A stretch of 64,000 nt of DNA from Leucobacter sp. L43 (GCF_016597785.1 NZ_JAENJG010000001.1:620001-684000); one strand, 5' to 3'. Positions 42,820 through 54,537 are shown, counted from the first letter of the stretch. The notes: generated from the sequence alone by a model not told the origin. Numbers and translations are program-made.

Positions 42820-44334
42820 ATGCTGATCGCGAAGATGAACCAGGGCAAAGACGGCGACGAGACCGGCACCGGCGAGGGCGTCGGCGAGGCTGCGGCGCTG
42901 TGGCCTGCGCCGCAGGCGGAGCGCGCGATCGACGCGACCGTTCCCCTGCCCGGCTCGAAATCACTCACCGGGCGCGAGCTCGTACTCGCCGCGCTCGCCG
43001 ACGGACCGAGCACGCTCCATGCTCCGCTCCAGTCGCGAGACGCGGCGCTCATGATCGACGCGCTGCGCGCGCTCGGCACGGATATCGAGGAGCTCCCGCG
43101 CGGCGAGTCGGCGGATCCCGACCTTCGCGTCACCCCGGCGCCCGAGCTGACCGGGTCGACGACCATCGAATGCGGTCTCGCGGGTACCGTGATGCGGTTC
43201 GTGCCGGCGGTCGCCGCGCTCGCGCTCGGACCGGTCGCATTCGACGGCGACCCGTATGCGCGCAAGCGCCCCATGCGCCCCGTGCTCGACGCCCTGCGCA
43301 CGCTCGGGGCCGACATCGCTGACGAGGGCCGCGGCGCCCTGCCGTTCACGGTGCACGGCACGGGGTCGCTGCAGGGCGGGCGGGTCGAGCTCGACGCCTC
43401 GCTGTCGAGCCAGTTCGTCTCCGCCCTGCTCCTGGCGGGAGCGCGCTTCGAGAACGGCGTGCACGTGGTGCACACGGGCGAACGCCTGCCGAGCCTCCCG
43501 CACATCGAGATGACGATCGCCACCCTCCGTGCGCGCGGCGTGCGGGTCGACTCCCCCGCCGACGGCGAGTGGATCGTCGCTCCGGGCGCGATTCGCGCCA
43601 TCGACGTGACCATCGAGCCGGACCTCTCGAACGCCGCCCCCTTCCTCGCCGCAGCGCTCGTCACCGGTGGTCGCATCACGGTGCCGAACTGGCCGAGCTC
43701 CACCACGCAGGTGGGAGATTCGCTCCGCACATTGCTCCCCGAGTTCGGCGCTGCGACGCACCTCGATCACGCGGGAGATCTCACCATCACTGCGACCGGG
43801 GCGATCTCGGGCGTCTCGCTGCACGTGCCAGAGGCCGGCGAGCTCGCGCCGACCCTCGTCGGGCTCGCCGCGCTCGCCGCTCACGGCACCGACGGCACCG
43901 ACGGTGCCGCGAGCACCATCACGGGCATCGGGCACATCCGCCATCACGAGACCGATCGCATCGCGGCGCTCGTCGCCGAGATCAATGCGCTCGGCGGTGA
44001 CGCGGTCGAGCTCGATGACGGCATCGAGGTACGACCCGCCCCGTTGCACGGCGGCGTGTGGCACAGTTACGCCGACCATCGCATGGCGACGACCGGAGCG
44101 CTCATCGGATTGCGCGTCCCAGGAGTCGAGATCGAAGACATCGCGTCCACATCGAAGACGCTGCCCCGATTCACCGAGCTCTGGGCGCGCGCCGTCGCAC
44201 CCCGCGAGGCGCTCGCCGAATCCTCGCGCGACGGCGTGGACGTTGCGTTCGAGCTCGGCGCCCCGGGCGGCGACGCCGCGGCGCACGACACGTCACTCGG
44301 CCAGGCCGCTCGCGGCTTCATCGCGGGGCTGTGA
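42820..44334 (+). CDS. aroA: 3-phosphoshikimate 1-carboxyvinyltransferase (EPSP synthase)
   Basis: 504 residues from the ATG at 42820 ([12 protein letters not shown]). It transfers the enolpyruvyl group of PEP to shikimate 3-phosphate, the sixth step of the shikimate pathway. Landmarks are [15 protein letters not shown] (P-G-S-K-S), [13 protein letters not shown] (actinobacterial form of the PEP-binding loop), [13 protein letters not shown] and [11 protein letters not shown] catalytic Asp/Glu segment ([11 protein letters not shown]) and [10 protein letters not shown] follow. A hydrophilic N-terminal extension of about 40 residues is longer than in E. coli. rsgA follows 4 bases after the stop. 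Confidence 0.95.
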   Translation: MLIAKMNQGKDGDETGTGEGVGEAAALWPAPQAERAIDATVPLPGSKSLTGRELVLAALADGPSTLHAPLQSRDAALMIDALRALGTDIEELPRGESADPDLRVTPAPELTGSTTIECGLAGTVMRFVPAVAALALGPVAFDGDPYARKRPMRPVLDALRTLGADIADEGRGALPFTVHGTGSLQGGRVELDASLSSQFVSALLLAGARFENGVHVVHTGERLPSLPHIEMTIATLRARGVRVDSPADGEWIVAPGAIRAIDVTIEPDLSNAAPFLAAALVTGGRITVPNWPSSTTQVGDSLRTLLPEFGAATHLDHAGDLTITATGAISGVSLHVPEAGELAPTLVGLAALAAHGTDGTDGAASTITGIGHIRHHETDRIAALVAEINALGGDAVELDDGIEVRPAPLHGGVWHSYADHRMATTGALIGLRVPGVEIEDIASTSKTLPRFTELWARAVAPREALAESSRDGVDVAFELGAPGGDAAAHDTSLGQAARGFIAGL

Positions 44335-44338
44335 ACGC

Positions 44339-45397
44339 GTGAGCTGGCTCACCCCCGACGAGGACGCCGACGACCCGTACGCCGAGTATGCCGACCTCCA
44401 GGTGCGTCAGCGCCCCAATCCGAAGGCGAACCGGCCGCGCACGAAGCGGCGCCCGGAGCACGCGGACGCGGTGACGGGCATGATCACGGCCGTCGACCGG
44501 GGGCGCTACACCGCGCTCGTGGAGACCGGCGCCGATCCGCAGGATCCGCGCGAGCGAACGGTTCTCGCCTCGCGCGCCCGGGAACTGCGCCGCACGCCGA
44601 TCGTCATCGGAGACCGCGTGCACCTCGTCGGCGACACGAGCGGCGATACGGGCACGCTGTCGCGCATCGTCGCCGTGGAGGATCGCCGCACGCTGCTGCG
44701 ACGCAGCGCAGACGACAGCGACCGGATCGAACGGGTGATGGTCGCGAACGCCGACCAGATGCTCATCGTCGTCGCCGCAGCGAACCCCGAGCCGAGGGTG
44801 CGCCTCGTCGATCGCTACCTGGTGGCCGCATACGACGCCGGCATCTCGCCGCTCATCTGCATCACCAAGGTCGATCTCGCAGACCCGGAGCCGTTCCTCT
44901 CGCACTTCGCGGCACTCGAAGTGCCGGTGTTCCGCTCAGAACCGGATGCCTGGCCGCTCGCGGAGATCCGGGAATCCCTCGCCGGTCGCACGACGGTCTT
45001 CGTCGGGCACTCCGGCGTCGGCAAATCGACCCTCATCAACGCGCTCGTACCCGAGGCCGAGCGCGCCATCGGGCACGTCAACGAGGTCACCGGCCGCGGT
45101 CGCCACACGTCCTCATCCTCCGTCGCGCTGCGCGCTGCGACCCCCGGTGCCGCGAACGGCGCCGCCGGGTGGGTGATCGACACCCCGGGAGTGCGCTCCT
45201 TCGGTCTCGGCCACGTCACGACCGAAGGGATGCTGCGCGGGTTCACGGACCTGGCGGAGATCATCGAGGGCTGCCCGAGAGGGTGCACGCACCAAGACGA
45301 TGCGCCCGACTGCGAACTGGACGCCGCGATTGCGGACGGCCGCCTCGACGCCGCCGGAGCGGCACGCGTCGAATCGCTCCGCCGACTGCTCAAGTAG
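44339..45397 (+). CDS. rsgA: Ribosome small-subunit-dependent GTPase RsgA
   Basis: 352 residues from a GTG at 44339 (VSWLTPDEDADD). It is a circularly permuted GTPase that helps late 30S maturation. An OB-fold covers about 40-110. The GTPase order is G4 ITKVDL, G1 GHSGVGKST, G2 region with TGRGRHTSSSSVAL, then G3 DTPGVR, as in the permuted YjeQ family. The C-terminal zinc motif is CPRGCTHQDDAPDC (C..C.H......C). It lacks a clear Shine-Dalgarno and probably depends on coupling to aroA. Confidence 0.94.
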   Translation: MSWLTPDEDADDPYAEYADLQVRQRPNPKANRPRTKRRPEHADAVTGMITAVDRGRYTALVETGADPQDPRERTVLASRARELRRTPIVIGDRVHLVGDTSGDTGTLSRIVAVEDRRTLLRRSADDSDRIERVMVANADQMLIVVAAANPEPRVRLVDRYLVAAYDAGISPLICITKVDLADPEPFLSHFAALEVPVFRSEPDAWPLAEIRESLAGRTTVFVGHSGVGKSTLINALVPEAERAIGHVNEVTGRGRHTSSSSVALRAATPGAANGAAGWVIDTPGVRSFGLGHVTTEGMLRGFTDLAEIIEGCPRGCTHQDDAPDCELDAAIADGRLDAAGAARVESLRRLLK

Positions 45398-45459
45398 CCG
45401 GCGTGCGCTGCTGCGCACCCTCCGGGCACGCCGAGGGAGCGCAGCGATAGGCTGGCCGT

Positions 45460-45933
45460 ATGACTGATCGCGTAGTGCTCGAGCCCGGCCAAGAGGCCCC
45501 CGACTTCACCCTCCTCGACCAGGATGGCAACACCCGTGCGCTGGCGCAGTACCAGGGCAAGCGGGTCATCCTCTTCTTCTACCCAGAGGCCATGACCCCC
45601 GGGTGCACCACTGAGGCCTGCGACTTCCGCGACTCGACGCTGCCGCTCGAGGCCGCCGGCTATCACGTGCTCGGCGTGTCGCGCGACTCGGTGGAGAAAC
45701 TGCGCCGGTTCGCCGACCGCGACGCACTCGAATACCCGCTCCTCAGCGACCCGGACGCCGCAGTGCACCGCGCATACGGCGCGTTCGGGGAGAAGAACAA
45801 CTACGGGCGCATCGTCGAGGGCGTCATCCGGTCCACCTTCGTGATCGATGAGCAGGGCAGGATCGCCCACGCGCTCACCAACGTGAAGGCCACCGGGCAC
45901 GTCGCGCGTCTGCGCAAGCTGCTCGACGTCTGA
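45460..45933 (+). CDS. bcp: Thioredoxin-dependent thiol peroxidase (Bcp/PrxQ)
   Basis: 157 residues, an atypical 2-Cys peroxiredoxin that reduces hydroperoxides. The peroxidatic cysteine C49 and resolving cysteine C54 are in MTPGCTTEACDFRD, the 5-residue spacing typical of BCP. The N-terminal thioredoxin-fold start is APDFTLLDQDGN and the conserved YPEAMTPG precedes the cysteine. The ending GHVARLRKLLDV is typical. Likely a monocistronic detoxification gene near the SigR redox locus, but not shown to be under SigR. Confidence 0.93.
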   Translation: MTDRVVLEPGQEAPDFTLLDQDGNTRALAQYQGKRVILFFYPEAMTPGCTTEACDFRDSTLPLEAAGYHVLGVSRDSVEKLRRFADRDALEYPLLSDPDAAVHRAYGAFGEKNNYGRIVEGVIRSTFVIDEQGRIAHALTNVKATGHVARLRKLLDV

Positions 45934-45950
45934 CCCGCACGCGGCTCCTG

Positions 45951-46373
45951 TTACGCCCCGGAGGCGCCCTCGTCGATGACGGGGCGCTCGTCAGGGCGCG
46001 CGAGCACCGCCGCGATGAACCCCAGGAGAGCGCACGCGACGAGGGCGAAGCCGAACTGCCAGGTGCCGATGCCGAGCTGCAAGCAGCCGGTGCCCCCTGC
46101 GAAGAGCAGGACGTGGATGGTGAGGGCCGACCCGCGCACCCAGCTCGGACGCCCGCGCAGGGCCGCTACAGCCGTGATCGCCACCCAGGCCAGGGCGAGG
46201 ACTGCCATGGCGACGATGCTGGCGTTCTGCGCCACGGGTCCGACCGAGCCGAATGCCGCTGCGACGGAGAAGATCAGCACCCCGACGAGCAGCGCGCTCT
46301 CGAGCACCAGGAGCACGCGGAGCACCGCCCACCCCGCACGTGAACGAGGGTGATCGGGAGATGTCGGGGGCAT
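45951..46373 (-). CDS. Small integral membrane protein, unknown function
   Basis: 140 residues from the ATG at 46373 (MPPTSPDHPRSRAGW); a TTG seven codons upstream is an alternative. Four hydrophobic helices are visible (VLRVLLVLESALLVGVLIF, then NASIVAMAVLALAWVAITAV, ALTIHVLLFAGGTGCL, FGFALVACALLGFIAAVLA). The short cytosolic tail contains RPDERPVIDEG. It matches the general pattern of small actinobacterial membrane proteins and I do not recognise a function. It is divergent from whiB1 across an AT-rich spacer. Confidence 0.7.
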   Translation of the reverse strand: MPPTSPDHPRSRAGWAVLRVLLVLESALLVGVLIFSVAAAFGSVGPVAQNASIVAMAVLALAWVAITAVAALRGRPSWVRGSALTIHVLLFAGGTGCLQLGIGTWQFGFALVACALLGFIAAVLARPDERPVIDEGASGA

Positions 46374-46413
46374 TGCGGCTCGCTTTCCAGTCAATTGCGG
46401 GTTACCTATTGAT

Positions 46414-46442
46414 TTGCATCTATTTCCGTGGAACTATATAAC
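46414..46442 (+). promoter_or_regulatory. Candidate promoter for whiB1
   Basis: A -35-like TTGCAT (46414-46419) is separated by 17 bases from a -10-like TATAAC (46437-46442), in an AT-rich spacer unlike the rest of the window. It lies about 120 bases upstream of the whiB1 start, leaving a long leader. Confidence 0.45.
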
Positions 46443-46563
46443 CCGTCGAGTTTCGCGCACGCCGACGTGAGCATTCTCAGCCACGTATTAGGTAGTTACG
46501 GCGCGAATTCTAGGCTATCCGGTCTCCGGATTGTTCGCGCGCGTGCGTTACAGAGGAGGACAC

Positions 46564-46812
46564 ATGGATTGGCGTGAACAGGCAGCTTGCCTCACCGTAG
46601 ACCCGGAGCTTTTCTTCCCGGTCGGCAACACGGGGCCTGCGGTCGAGCAGATCGAACGGGCGAAGTCGGTGTGCGCTCGGTGCACCGTGACGGAGATGTG
46701 CCTGCAGTACGCGATGGACACCGGTCAGGATTCGGGCGTGTGGGGCGGCCTCAGCGAGGACGAGCGCCGCGCGCTCAAGCGCCGTGCGGCTCGCGCGCGT
46801 CGCGCTTCCTGA
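46564..46812 (+). CDS. whiB1: WhiB-family iron-sulfur transcription regulator, WhiB1 type
   Basis: 82 residues from the ATG at 46564, with AGAGGAGGA 4 bases upstream. Four cluster-binding cysteines are at C9, C37, C40 and C46 (C-x27-C-x2-C-x5-C). The GVWGG turn is at 58-62 and a basic C-terminal tail (LKRRAARARR) contacts DNA or sigma. The start MDWREQAACLTVDPELF and the whole length match mycobacterial WhiB1, which carries a [4Fe-4S] cluster and binds the primary sigma factor. The gene stands alone between a divergent membrane gene and a terminator. Confidence 0.93.
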   Translation: MDWREQAACLTVDPELFFPVGNTGPAVEQIERAKSVCARCTVTEMCLQYAMDTGQDSGVWGGLSEDERRALKRRAARARRAS

Positions 46813-46828
46813 GCAGCTCACAGAGCCG

Positions 46829-46864
46829 AACGGCCCGTCCCCTCCTCGGAGGAGACGGGCCGTT
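46829..46864 (+). terminator. Terminator after whiB1
   Basis: 11-bp stem (46829-46839 with 46854-46864) with a further inner pairing of CCTCC and GGAGG, 17 bases after the whiB1 stop and followed by a short T-containing stretch. Confidence 0.75.
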
Positions 46865-47025
46865 TCTGTGTGTCGTATCGTGGCCGCCGGTCGGGCAGCT
46901 CGACTCCCCCGGCCACCCGGCAGCTCACTCTCGCTCGCGCACGCGATCCGGCGTGACGCGGTGCACGCGGCGTGCACGCACCCGCTCCACACCGGATCCC
47001 CTGCAGGAGCAACGCGACCCACGCA

Positions 47026-47057
47026 CGAAGGGCCCATCCGAACGGATGGGCCCTTCG
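47026..47057 (-). terminator. Terminator after argG
   Basis: 15-bp perfect inverted repeat (47026-47040 with 47043-47057), 21 bases past the argG stop on the minus strand, in the convergent spacer with whiB1. Confidence 0.8.
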
Positions 47058-47077
47058 GAGCTCAGCAGTGCGCGAAC

Positions 47078-48616
<1,539 letters not shown>

Positions 48617-49615
48617 CTACGGGAACAGCCCGAGCTCCTGCACCGCGTCGCGTTCGGCGGCGAGCTCCGCGACCGATGCGTCGATCCGCTCCCGCGAGAA
48701 CGCATCGATATCGAGCCCCTCGACCACGCTCCAGTTTCCGCCTGCGGATGTCACCGGGAATGACGAGATCAGGCCCGCGGGAACTCCGTATTCACCGCGC
48801 GACACGATTGCGGCGCTGGTCCAGTGCCCCGCCGAGCGCTCCCCGGTGCCGAGAAGCCAGTCGCGGGTGTGCTCGATGGCCGCATTGGCGGCCGAGGCGA
48901 CCGAGGATCCCCCGCGCACCTCGATGATCTCGGCGCCGCGCTGCGCGACGCGCTCGATGTAGGGCCCGCGCGCCCAGGAGGCGTCGACGATGTCGAGGGC
49001 CGGCCGCCCCCGAACCGTCGCGTGGCTGAGGTCGGGATACTGGGTGGCCGAGTGGTTGCCCCAGATGGTGACCCCCGAGATGTCGGCGACCGGGGTGCCT
49101 GCCTCGGCGGCGAGCAGCCCAACGGCGCGGTTGTGGTCGAGTCGGGTGAGCGCGGTGAAGCGCTCCGACGGCACATCGGGCGCGTGCTGCTGGGCGATCA
49201 GCGCATTGGTGTTCGCCGGGTTGCCAACGACGACGACGCGCACGTCGTCGGCAGCGCGGTCGTTGATCGCCCGACCCTGCGGCCCGAAGATCGCTCCGTT
49301 CGCCGCGAGCAGATCTCCGCGCTCCATCCCGGCGGAACGCGGGCGCGACCCGACGAGCAGTGCGACGTTCGCGCCATCGAACGCGACATTCGCATCGTCG
49401 GTGATCTCGACGCTCGCAAGCGTCGGGAACGCGCAGTCGGCGAGCTCGAGCGCAGCGCCTTCTGCAGCGCGCATGCCCTGGGGAATCTCGAGCAGTCGAA
49501 GCGCAACGGGCTGATCCGGGCCGAGGAGGTCGCCGGCCGCGATCCGGAACAGGGCTGCGTAACCGATCTGTCCGCCGGCGCCGGTCAGCGTGATGGTGAT
49601 GGGTGCGTGGGTCAC
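48617..49615 (-). CDS. mdh: Malate dehydrogenase
   Basis: 332 residues, NAD-dependent interconversion of malate and oxaloacetate in the citric acid cycle. Glycine-rich NAD site [17 protein letters not shown] (about 10-26). Substrate arginines occur in [17 protein letters not shown] and LTRLDHNRA, and the catalytic His in [12 protein letters not shown]. It is the cytosolic/Thermus-type MDH without a signal. The aldo/keto reductase gene lies 9 bases upstream on the same strand and may be cotranscribed. Confidence 0.94.
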   Translation of the reverse strand: MTHAPITITLTGAGGQIGYAALFRIAAGDLLGPDQPVALRLLEIPQGMRAAEGAALELADCAFPTLASVEITDDANVAFDGANVALLVGSRPRSAGMERGDLLAANGAIFGPQGRAINDRAADDVRVVVVGNPANTNALIAQQHAPDVPSERFTALTRLDHNRAVGLLAAEAGTPVADISGVTIWGNHSATQYPDLSHATVRGRPALDIVDASWARGPYIERVAQRGAEIIEVRGGSSVASAANAAIEHTRDWLLGTGERSAGHWTSAAIVSRGEYGVPAGLISSFPVTSAGGNWSVVEGLDIDAFSRERIDASVAELAAERDAVQELGLFP

Positions 49616-49624
49616 GTCGTGCTC

Positions 49625-50461
49625 CTATCGTCCGTCGAACGTGCGCGGATCCGGTCCGAAGTTCGTTCCGGCCTCGTAGGCGTCGATGGCCGCCATCTGC
49701 GACGGATCGAGCTCGAAATCGAACAGGTCGGCGTTCTCGATGAGGCGCTCCCGGCGCACGGTCTTCGGGAAGATGATGCGCCCCTGCTGCACATGCCAGC
49801 GGAGCACCACCTGCGCCGGGCTCTTGCCGTGGGCTCGAGCGATCTCGAGCAGTTCGGGCCGCTCGAAGAGGTCCGACTTGCCCTGCGCGAGCGGCGCCCA
49901 CGCCTCGATCGCGATGCCGTGCTCCCTGCAGAACTCGACGAGTTCGCGACGCTGATGCAGGGGGTGCAGTTCGATCTGGTTGACCGCCGGCACCACGCCG
50001 GTCTCATCGATGAGCTGCTGCAGATCGGAGATCTCGAAGTTCGAGACGCCGATCGCCGAAGCCCGGCCCGACTCCGCGATCTCGATGAGCGCCCTCCACG
50101 CGCCCAGCGCCTCTCCGAACATCGGCTGGGGCCAGTGGATGAGGTAGAGGTCGACCCGATCGAGCGCGAGGCGGTCCAGGCTCTCGGCGAAGGCGTCGGC
50201 CGCGCGTGTCTGGTCGGTGTTCCAGAGCTTGGTGGTGACGAAGACCTCGTCGCGCGGGAGGCCGCTGCGCGCGACCGCCCGGCCGACCTCCGCCTCGTTG
50301 CCGTAGAGGCTGGCGGTGTCGATGTGCCGGTATCCGACCTCGAGCGCCGTGGTGACGACGTCCTCGGCCTCGCCGGGTTTCACGAGGTAGACGCCGGAGC
50401 CGAGCTGCGGGATCGACGTGCCGTTGTTGAGGGGAACATTCGGGATCGGGAGTGCAGACAT
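49625..50461 (-). CDS. Aldo/keto reductase (2,5-diketo-D-gluconate reductase type)
   Basis: 278 residues, an NADPH-dependent (beta/alpha)8 reductase of AKR5-like type. The catalytic tetrad is visible as Asp and Tyr in DTASLYGNEAEVG, Lys in VTTKLWN and His in YLIHWPQP. The NADPH site is LRWHVQQGRIIFPKTVRRERL. Length is typical. The substrate is unknown; family members reduce ketones, aldehydes or keto-sugars. It is followed by mdh after 9 bases. Confidence 0.9.
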   Translation of the reverse strand: MSALPIPNVPLNNGTSIPQLGSGVYLVKPGEAEDVVTTALEVGYRHIDTASLYGNEAEVGRAVARSGLPRDEVFVTTKLWNTDQTRAADAFAESLDRLALDRVDLYLIHWPQPMFGEALGAWRALIEIAESGRASAIGVSNFEISDLQQLIDETGVVPAVNQIELHPLHQRRELVEFCREHGIAIEAWAPLAQGKSDLFERPELLEIARAHGKSPAQVVLRWHVQQGRIIFPKTVRRERLIENADLFDFELDPSQMAAIDAYEAGTNFGPDPRTFDGR

Positions 50462-50565
50462 CGTGCCCTTTCAAGTGGTCTCGCGGAACAGCCGCCGACC
50501 CAGCGATCGGCGCGGTCGGCGTCAGTCTACGCTCGGGCGACTGGGCGCGGGATAATAGGAGCATC

Positions 50566-53500
50566 ATGACGTCGCCCCCGCTCCAGATCACGTTCCCAGA
50601 GGAGCTTCCCGTCTCGCAGATGCGCGAGGAGATCTCGGAGGCGATCCGTACGCACCAGGTCGTCATCGTCGCGGGCGAGACCGGCTCCGGCAAGACGACC
50701 CAGCTGCCGAAGATCGCGCTCGCGCTCGGGCGGGAACGGATCGCCCATACGCAGCCGCGGCGCATCGCGGCTCGCACCATCGCCGAGCGCGTCGCCGAGG
50801 AGCTGGGATCTGAGCTCGGCGGTCTCGTCGGCTACCAGGTGCGGTTCACCGATCAGGTGTCGGCCGAGACGCGCGTCCGCCTCATGACCGACGGCATTCT
50901 GCTCAACGCGATCCACCGCGACCGCGAGCTCTCCGCCTACGACACGATCATCATCGATGAGGCGCACGAGCGCAGTCTGAACATCGACTTCCTGCTCGGG
51001 TACCTGCAGACGCTGCTCCCCCGCCGCCCCGACCTGAAGGTCATCATCACGTCGGCGACCATCGACCCCGAATCCTTCGCGAAGCACTTCGCAGACGCGA
51101 AGACGGGCGAGCCCGCTCCGGTCATCGAGGTGTCGGGCCGCACCTACCCCGTCGAGGTGCGGTACCGCCCGCTGGTCGAGCAGATCGAGAAGCCCGATGC
51201 GAAGACCGGCGCTCCGAAGGTCACGACGATCGAGCGCGACCTGTTCGAGGGCATCGGCGACGCCGTCGACGAGCTCGCGAAGGAGGCGCCGGGCGACGTG
51301 CTCGTGTTCCTCTCCGGCGAGGCCGAGATCCGAGACGCCACCGATGCGCTGCAGGGGCGCCTGCGGAGCTCGGCTCGGAGCGCCCGCACCGAGATCCTGC
51401 CGCTGTACGGGCGGTTGAGCAGCGCCGAGCAGCATCGCGTGTTCGAGCGGCGCACGGGCGGCGCTCGTCGCATCGTGCTGGCCACGAACGTTGCCGAGAC
51501 GTCGCTGACGGTGCCCGGTATCCGCTACGTCATCGACGCCGGCACGGCGCGCATCTCCCGGTACAGCGCCCGCAGCAAGGTGCAGCGTCTCCCCATCGAA
51601 GCCGTCTCGCAGGCGAGCGCGAACCAGCGGTCCGGCCGTTCCGGTCGCACCAGCCCGGGCATCGCGATCCGGCTCTACTCGGAGGAGGACTTCGCCTCGC
51701 GCCCCGAGTTCACGGAACCGGAGATCCGGCGCACGGGGCTCGCGTCGGTGATCCTCCAGATGCTCGCGCTCGGACTCGGCGACATCGCCCGCTTCCCGTT
51801 CCTCACTCCGCCCGACCAGCGCGGCATCGCCGACGGTCTCGGCCTGCTCGCCGAGCTCGGCGCCGTGGAAGCCGCTCCCGCGAAGGGGCGGAACCGGGGC
51901 CGGGGCGGGCAGCGCGGCGGCGAGCGCGGCGCGAGCCATCGGATCACGAGGATCGGCCGCGAGCTCTCCCGCCTCCCCATCGAGCCCCGGTTCGCCCGTA
52001 TGGTCGTCGAAGCCAGGGCGCACGACGTGGTGCCCGAGGTGCTCGCGATCGTCGCCGGTCTCACGGTGCAGGATGTGCGGGAGCGCCCCCAGGCCGAGCG
52101 CGGTCGCGCCGATGAGCTGCACGGTCGGTTCTCCGACCCGCAGGGCGACCTCGCGACGCTCCTGAATCTCTGGAACTACCTGCAGGAGCAGCAGCGCGAG
52201 CTGTCGTCGAGCGCCTTCCGCAGACTCTGCAAGGCCGAGTACCTCAATTTTCTGCGAGTGCGCGAGTGGATGGACCTGTACCGGCAGCTCGCGAGGATCG
52301 CGAAAGCCCCGCGCGATGGCGCCGACCGGGGTGCGACCGGCGGTTCGGGTGAGGCGATCCATCGATCGGTGCTCGCCGGGCTCCTGTCGCAGCTCGGCGT
52401 CCGGGACGACCGGCAGGATCGCGCCGCGCCGGCGCGCGGCCGCTCTGCAGCGGGCGCGACGAGGCGCAAGCCGGCGCAGGAGTACCTCGGTTCGCGCGGC
52501 GCGCGCTTCGTGCTCTACCCGGGTTCCGTGCTCGCGAAGAAACCGCCTGAGGTGGTCATGAGCGTCGAGCTCGTCGAGACCTCGCGCCTGTTCGCCCGCT
52601 CCAACGCGGTGGTGGATCCCGCGTGGGCCGAGGAACTCGCGGGTCCGCTCGCGAAGCGGCAGATCTCGGAGCCGCGATGGGAGAAGAACCAGGGGGCGGC
52701 AGTCGCCTACGAGCGGGTGACGCTCTACGGCGTTCCGATCGTCGACCGCCGGCGCGTGCAGCTCGCCCGGTACGACCAGGAGCACGCGCGCGAGCTCTTC
52801 ATCAGGCACGCGCTCGTCGACGGGGAGTGGGATTCGCCGCAGGCGTTCGATCGCGCGAACCGCCAGCTGCGGCGCGAGCTCGAACAGCTCGAGGAGCGCA
52901 CGCGACGCCGCGACATCGTGGGCGACGACGAGGCCATTTTCGAGTTCTACGATGCGCGCATCCCAGCTGACGTCGTTTCGACGCGCAGCTTCGAGGGGTG
53001 GTGGAAGCAGAAGCGCGCGACCGACCCGCAGTTCTTGCATCTCCGGCGCGAAGACCTCGTGGAGGACGACGCCGACTCGGTCGACGAGCAGGAGTTTCCG
53101 AGGCAGTGGTCGCACGGCGATCAGACGCTCCGCCTGAAGTATCGCTTCGATCCGACCGCTGAAGACGACGGCGTCACGGTGAACGTGCCGCTTCCCCTGC
53201 TCCCCCGCCTCGACGGATCGGACTTCGAGAAGCTCGTGCCCGGGTTGCGGCACGAGCTGGTCACGGCCCTCATCAAGACGCTGCCGAAGGCCATCCGCAA
53301 GCACGTCGTCCCGGCCGCGGATTGGGCCCGGACGCTGCTCGCGACGGTGGGCCCGCAGCTCGACGCCCCGGTGGCGCCTGGCTCGACGCCGCCGGCGCTG
53401 ACGCAGCTGCTCGCCACCGAGATCCGCCGCCGCACGAGCGTGCGCGTAGCGCCCGCGGACTTCGACCCCGACCGGCTTCCGGCGCATCTCACACCCACGT

Positions 53501-54522
53501 TCCGGGTCGTCGACGGACGCGGCCGCACCGTGGGAACCGGCAAGAACCTCGCAGAGCTCCAGACGGCGCACCGCGAGCGCGCGACCGAGGGCGTCGCGAA
53601 GGTCGCCGCTGCCGCACTGCCGAAGAGCGATCTCGAACGCACCGGTGCGACCTCCTGGACCTTCGGAGATCTGCCCCAGCACGTCGATTCGACGTACGCC
53701 AAGGGACGCGGATCCGCTGGCGCCGGCGTGGTGCGCGCGTACCCGGCGATCCTCGACCGTCGCACCGCTGTCGATCTGGTGCTCGTCGCCGATCAGGGCG
53801 AGCAGGAGCGCATCTCCCGGCGCGGCATCCGCCGTCTCCTCGTGCTGAGCTCTCCTTCGCCGGCTTCGTACGTGCGCGACCACCTCTCGAACCAGGAGAA
53901 GCTGCTGCTCGGCGCTGGACCCTACCGCACGCTCGACCAGGCGATCGCCGACGTGTCGCTCGCGGTCGCCGACCGTGTGATCCGCCGACACGCGGCGGAC
54001 GGGCTCATCTGGAGGGAAGCCGAGTTCGAGGCCCTGGCCGACGACTACGCCCGGTCGCTCATCGACGAGATCTACGGTGCGATCTCGCTCACCGCGCGCG
54101 TGCTCGACGGCGCCCGCCTGGCCCGCAAGGCGATCGACTCGGCGAAGTCGATGCAGGTGCTCGGCCAGGTGGCCGATGCCGCCCGGCAGGTCGACGGCCT
54201 GGTGTTCGAAGGCTTCGTCTCGCGAACCGGTCTCGCACAGCTGGAACGCGTGCCGGTGTACCTCGAAGCGGTGCAGATGCGCATGCGCGCCCTCACCGAG
54301 CAGCCGGGCCGGGATCGCGCCTGGCAGAACGAGATCGACCGAGCGGCCGCTCTCTACACCGAGGCCGGCGGGGTCGTCCCGCTGCCGGTCGACGCACCGA
54401 AGCGGCTCGTGCGCGCCCGGTGGCTGATCGAGGAGCTGCGCGTCAGCCTGTTCGCGCAGCAGCTGCGCACCGCGGAGCCCGTCTCGCTGCAGCGCATTCA
54501 GAAGGCGCTGCGCGACGAGTGA
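50566..54522 (+). CDS. hrpA: ATP-dependent RNA helicase HrpA
   Basis: 1318 residues, a DEAH-box helicase of the HrpA family that may rescue stalled ribosomes. Walker A is GETGSGKTT (38-46), DEAH 131-134, SAT about 165, then the TNVAETSLT and QRSGRSGRTSPG motifs, winged-helix and ratchet domains, an OB-fold region and the HrpA-specific C-terminal extension (DUF3418, about 700-1300). The ATG at 50566 follows AGGAGC. The frame is open upstream to 50452 with no family similarity. High GC gives a long open antisense frame over much of it, which I regard as a shadow. Confidence 0.95.
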   Translation: MTSPPLQITFPEELPVSQMREEISEAIRTHQVVIVAGETGSGKTTQLPKIALALGRERIAHTQPRRIAARTIAERVAEELGSELGGLVGYQVRFTDQVSAETRVRLMTDGILLNAIHRDRELSAYDTIIIDEAHERSLNIDFLLGYLQTLLPRRPDLKVIITSATIDPESFAKHFADAKTGEPAPVIEVSGRTYPVEVRYRPLVEQIEKPDAKTGAPKVTTIERDLFEGIGDAVDELAKEAPGDVLVFLSGEAEIRDATDALQGRLRSSARSARTEILPLYGRLSSAEQHRVFERRTGGARRIVLATNVAETSLTVPGIRYVIDAGTARISRYSARSKVQRLPIEAVSQASANQRSGRSGRTSPGIAIRLYSEEDFASRPEFTEPEIRRTGLASVILQMLALGLGDIARFPFLTPPDQRGIADGLGLLAELGAVEAAPAKGRNRGRGGQRGGERGASHRITRIGRELSRLPIEPRFARMVVEARAHDVVPEVLAIVAGLTVQDVRERPQAERGRADELHGRFSDPQGDLATLLNLWNYLQEQQRELSSSAFRRLCKAEYLNFLRVREWMDLYRQLARIAKAPRDGADRGATGGSGEAIHRSVLAGLLSQLGVRDDRQDRAAPARGRSAAGATRRKPAQEYLGSRGARFVLYPGSVLAKKPPEVVMSVELVETSRLFARSNAVVDPAWAEELAGPLAKRQISEPRWEKNQGAAVAYERVTLYGVPIVDRRRVQLARYDQEHARELFIRHALVDGEWDSPQAFDRANRQLRRELEQLEERTRRRDIVGDDEAIFEFYDARIPADVVSTRSFEGWWKQKRATDPQFLHLRREDLVEDDADSVDEQEFPRQWSHGDQTLRLKYRFDPTAEDDGVTVNVPLPLLPRLDGSDFEKLVPGLRHELVTALIKTLPKAIRKHVVPAADWARTLLATVGPQLDAPVAPGSTPPALTQLLATEIRRRTSVRVAPADFDPDRLPAHLTPTFRVVDGRGRTVGTGKNLAELQTAHRERATEGVAKVAAAALPKSDLERTGATSWTFGDLPQHVDSTYAKGRGSAGAGVVRAYPAILDRRTAVDLVLVADQGEQERISRRGIRRLLVLSSPSPASYVRDHLSNQEKLLLGAGPYRTLDQAIADVSLAVADRVIRRHAADGLIWREAEFEALADDYARSLIDEIYGAISLTARVLDGARLARKAIDSAKSMQVLGQVADAARQVDGLVFEGFVSRTGLAQLERVPVYLEAVQMRMRALTEQPGRDRAWQNEIDRAAALYTEAGGVVPLPVDAPKRLVRARWLIEELRVSLFAQQLRTAEPVSLQRIQKALRDE

Positions 54523-54537
54523 CGCTCGGGCCGACGG

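Noticed and set aside
50527-53991. Open frame of 1154 codons on the minus strand over hrpA
   Set aside because: It is antisense to a clear helicase gene; very high GC suppresses stop codons in the opposite strand, and the translation shows no known motif.
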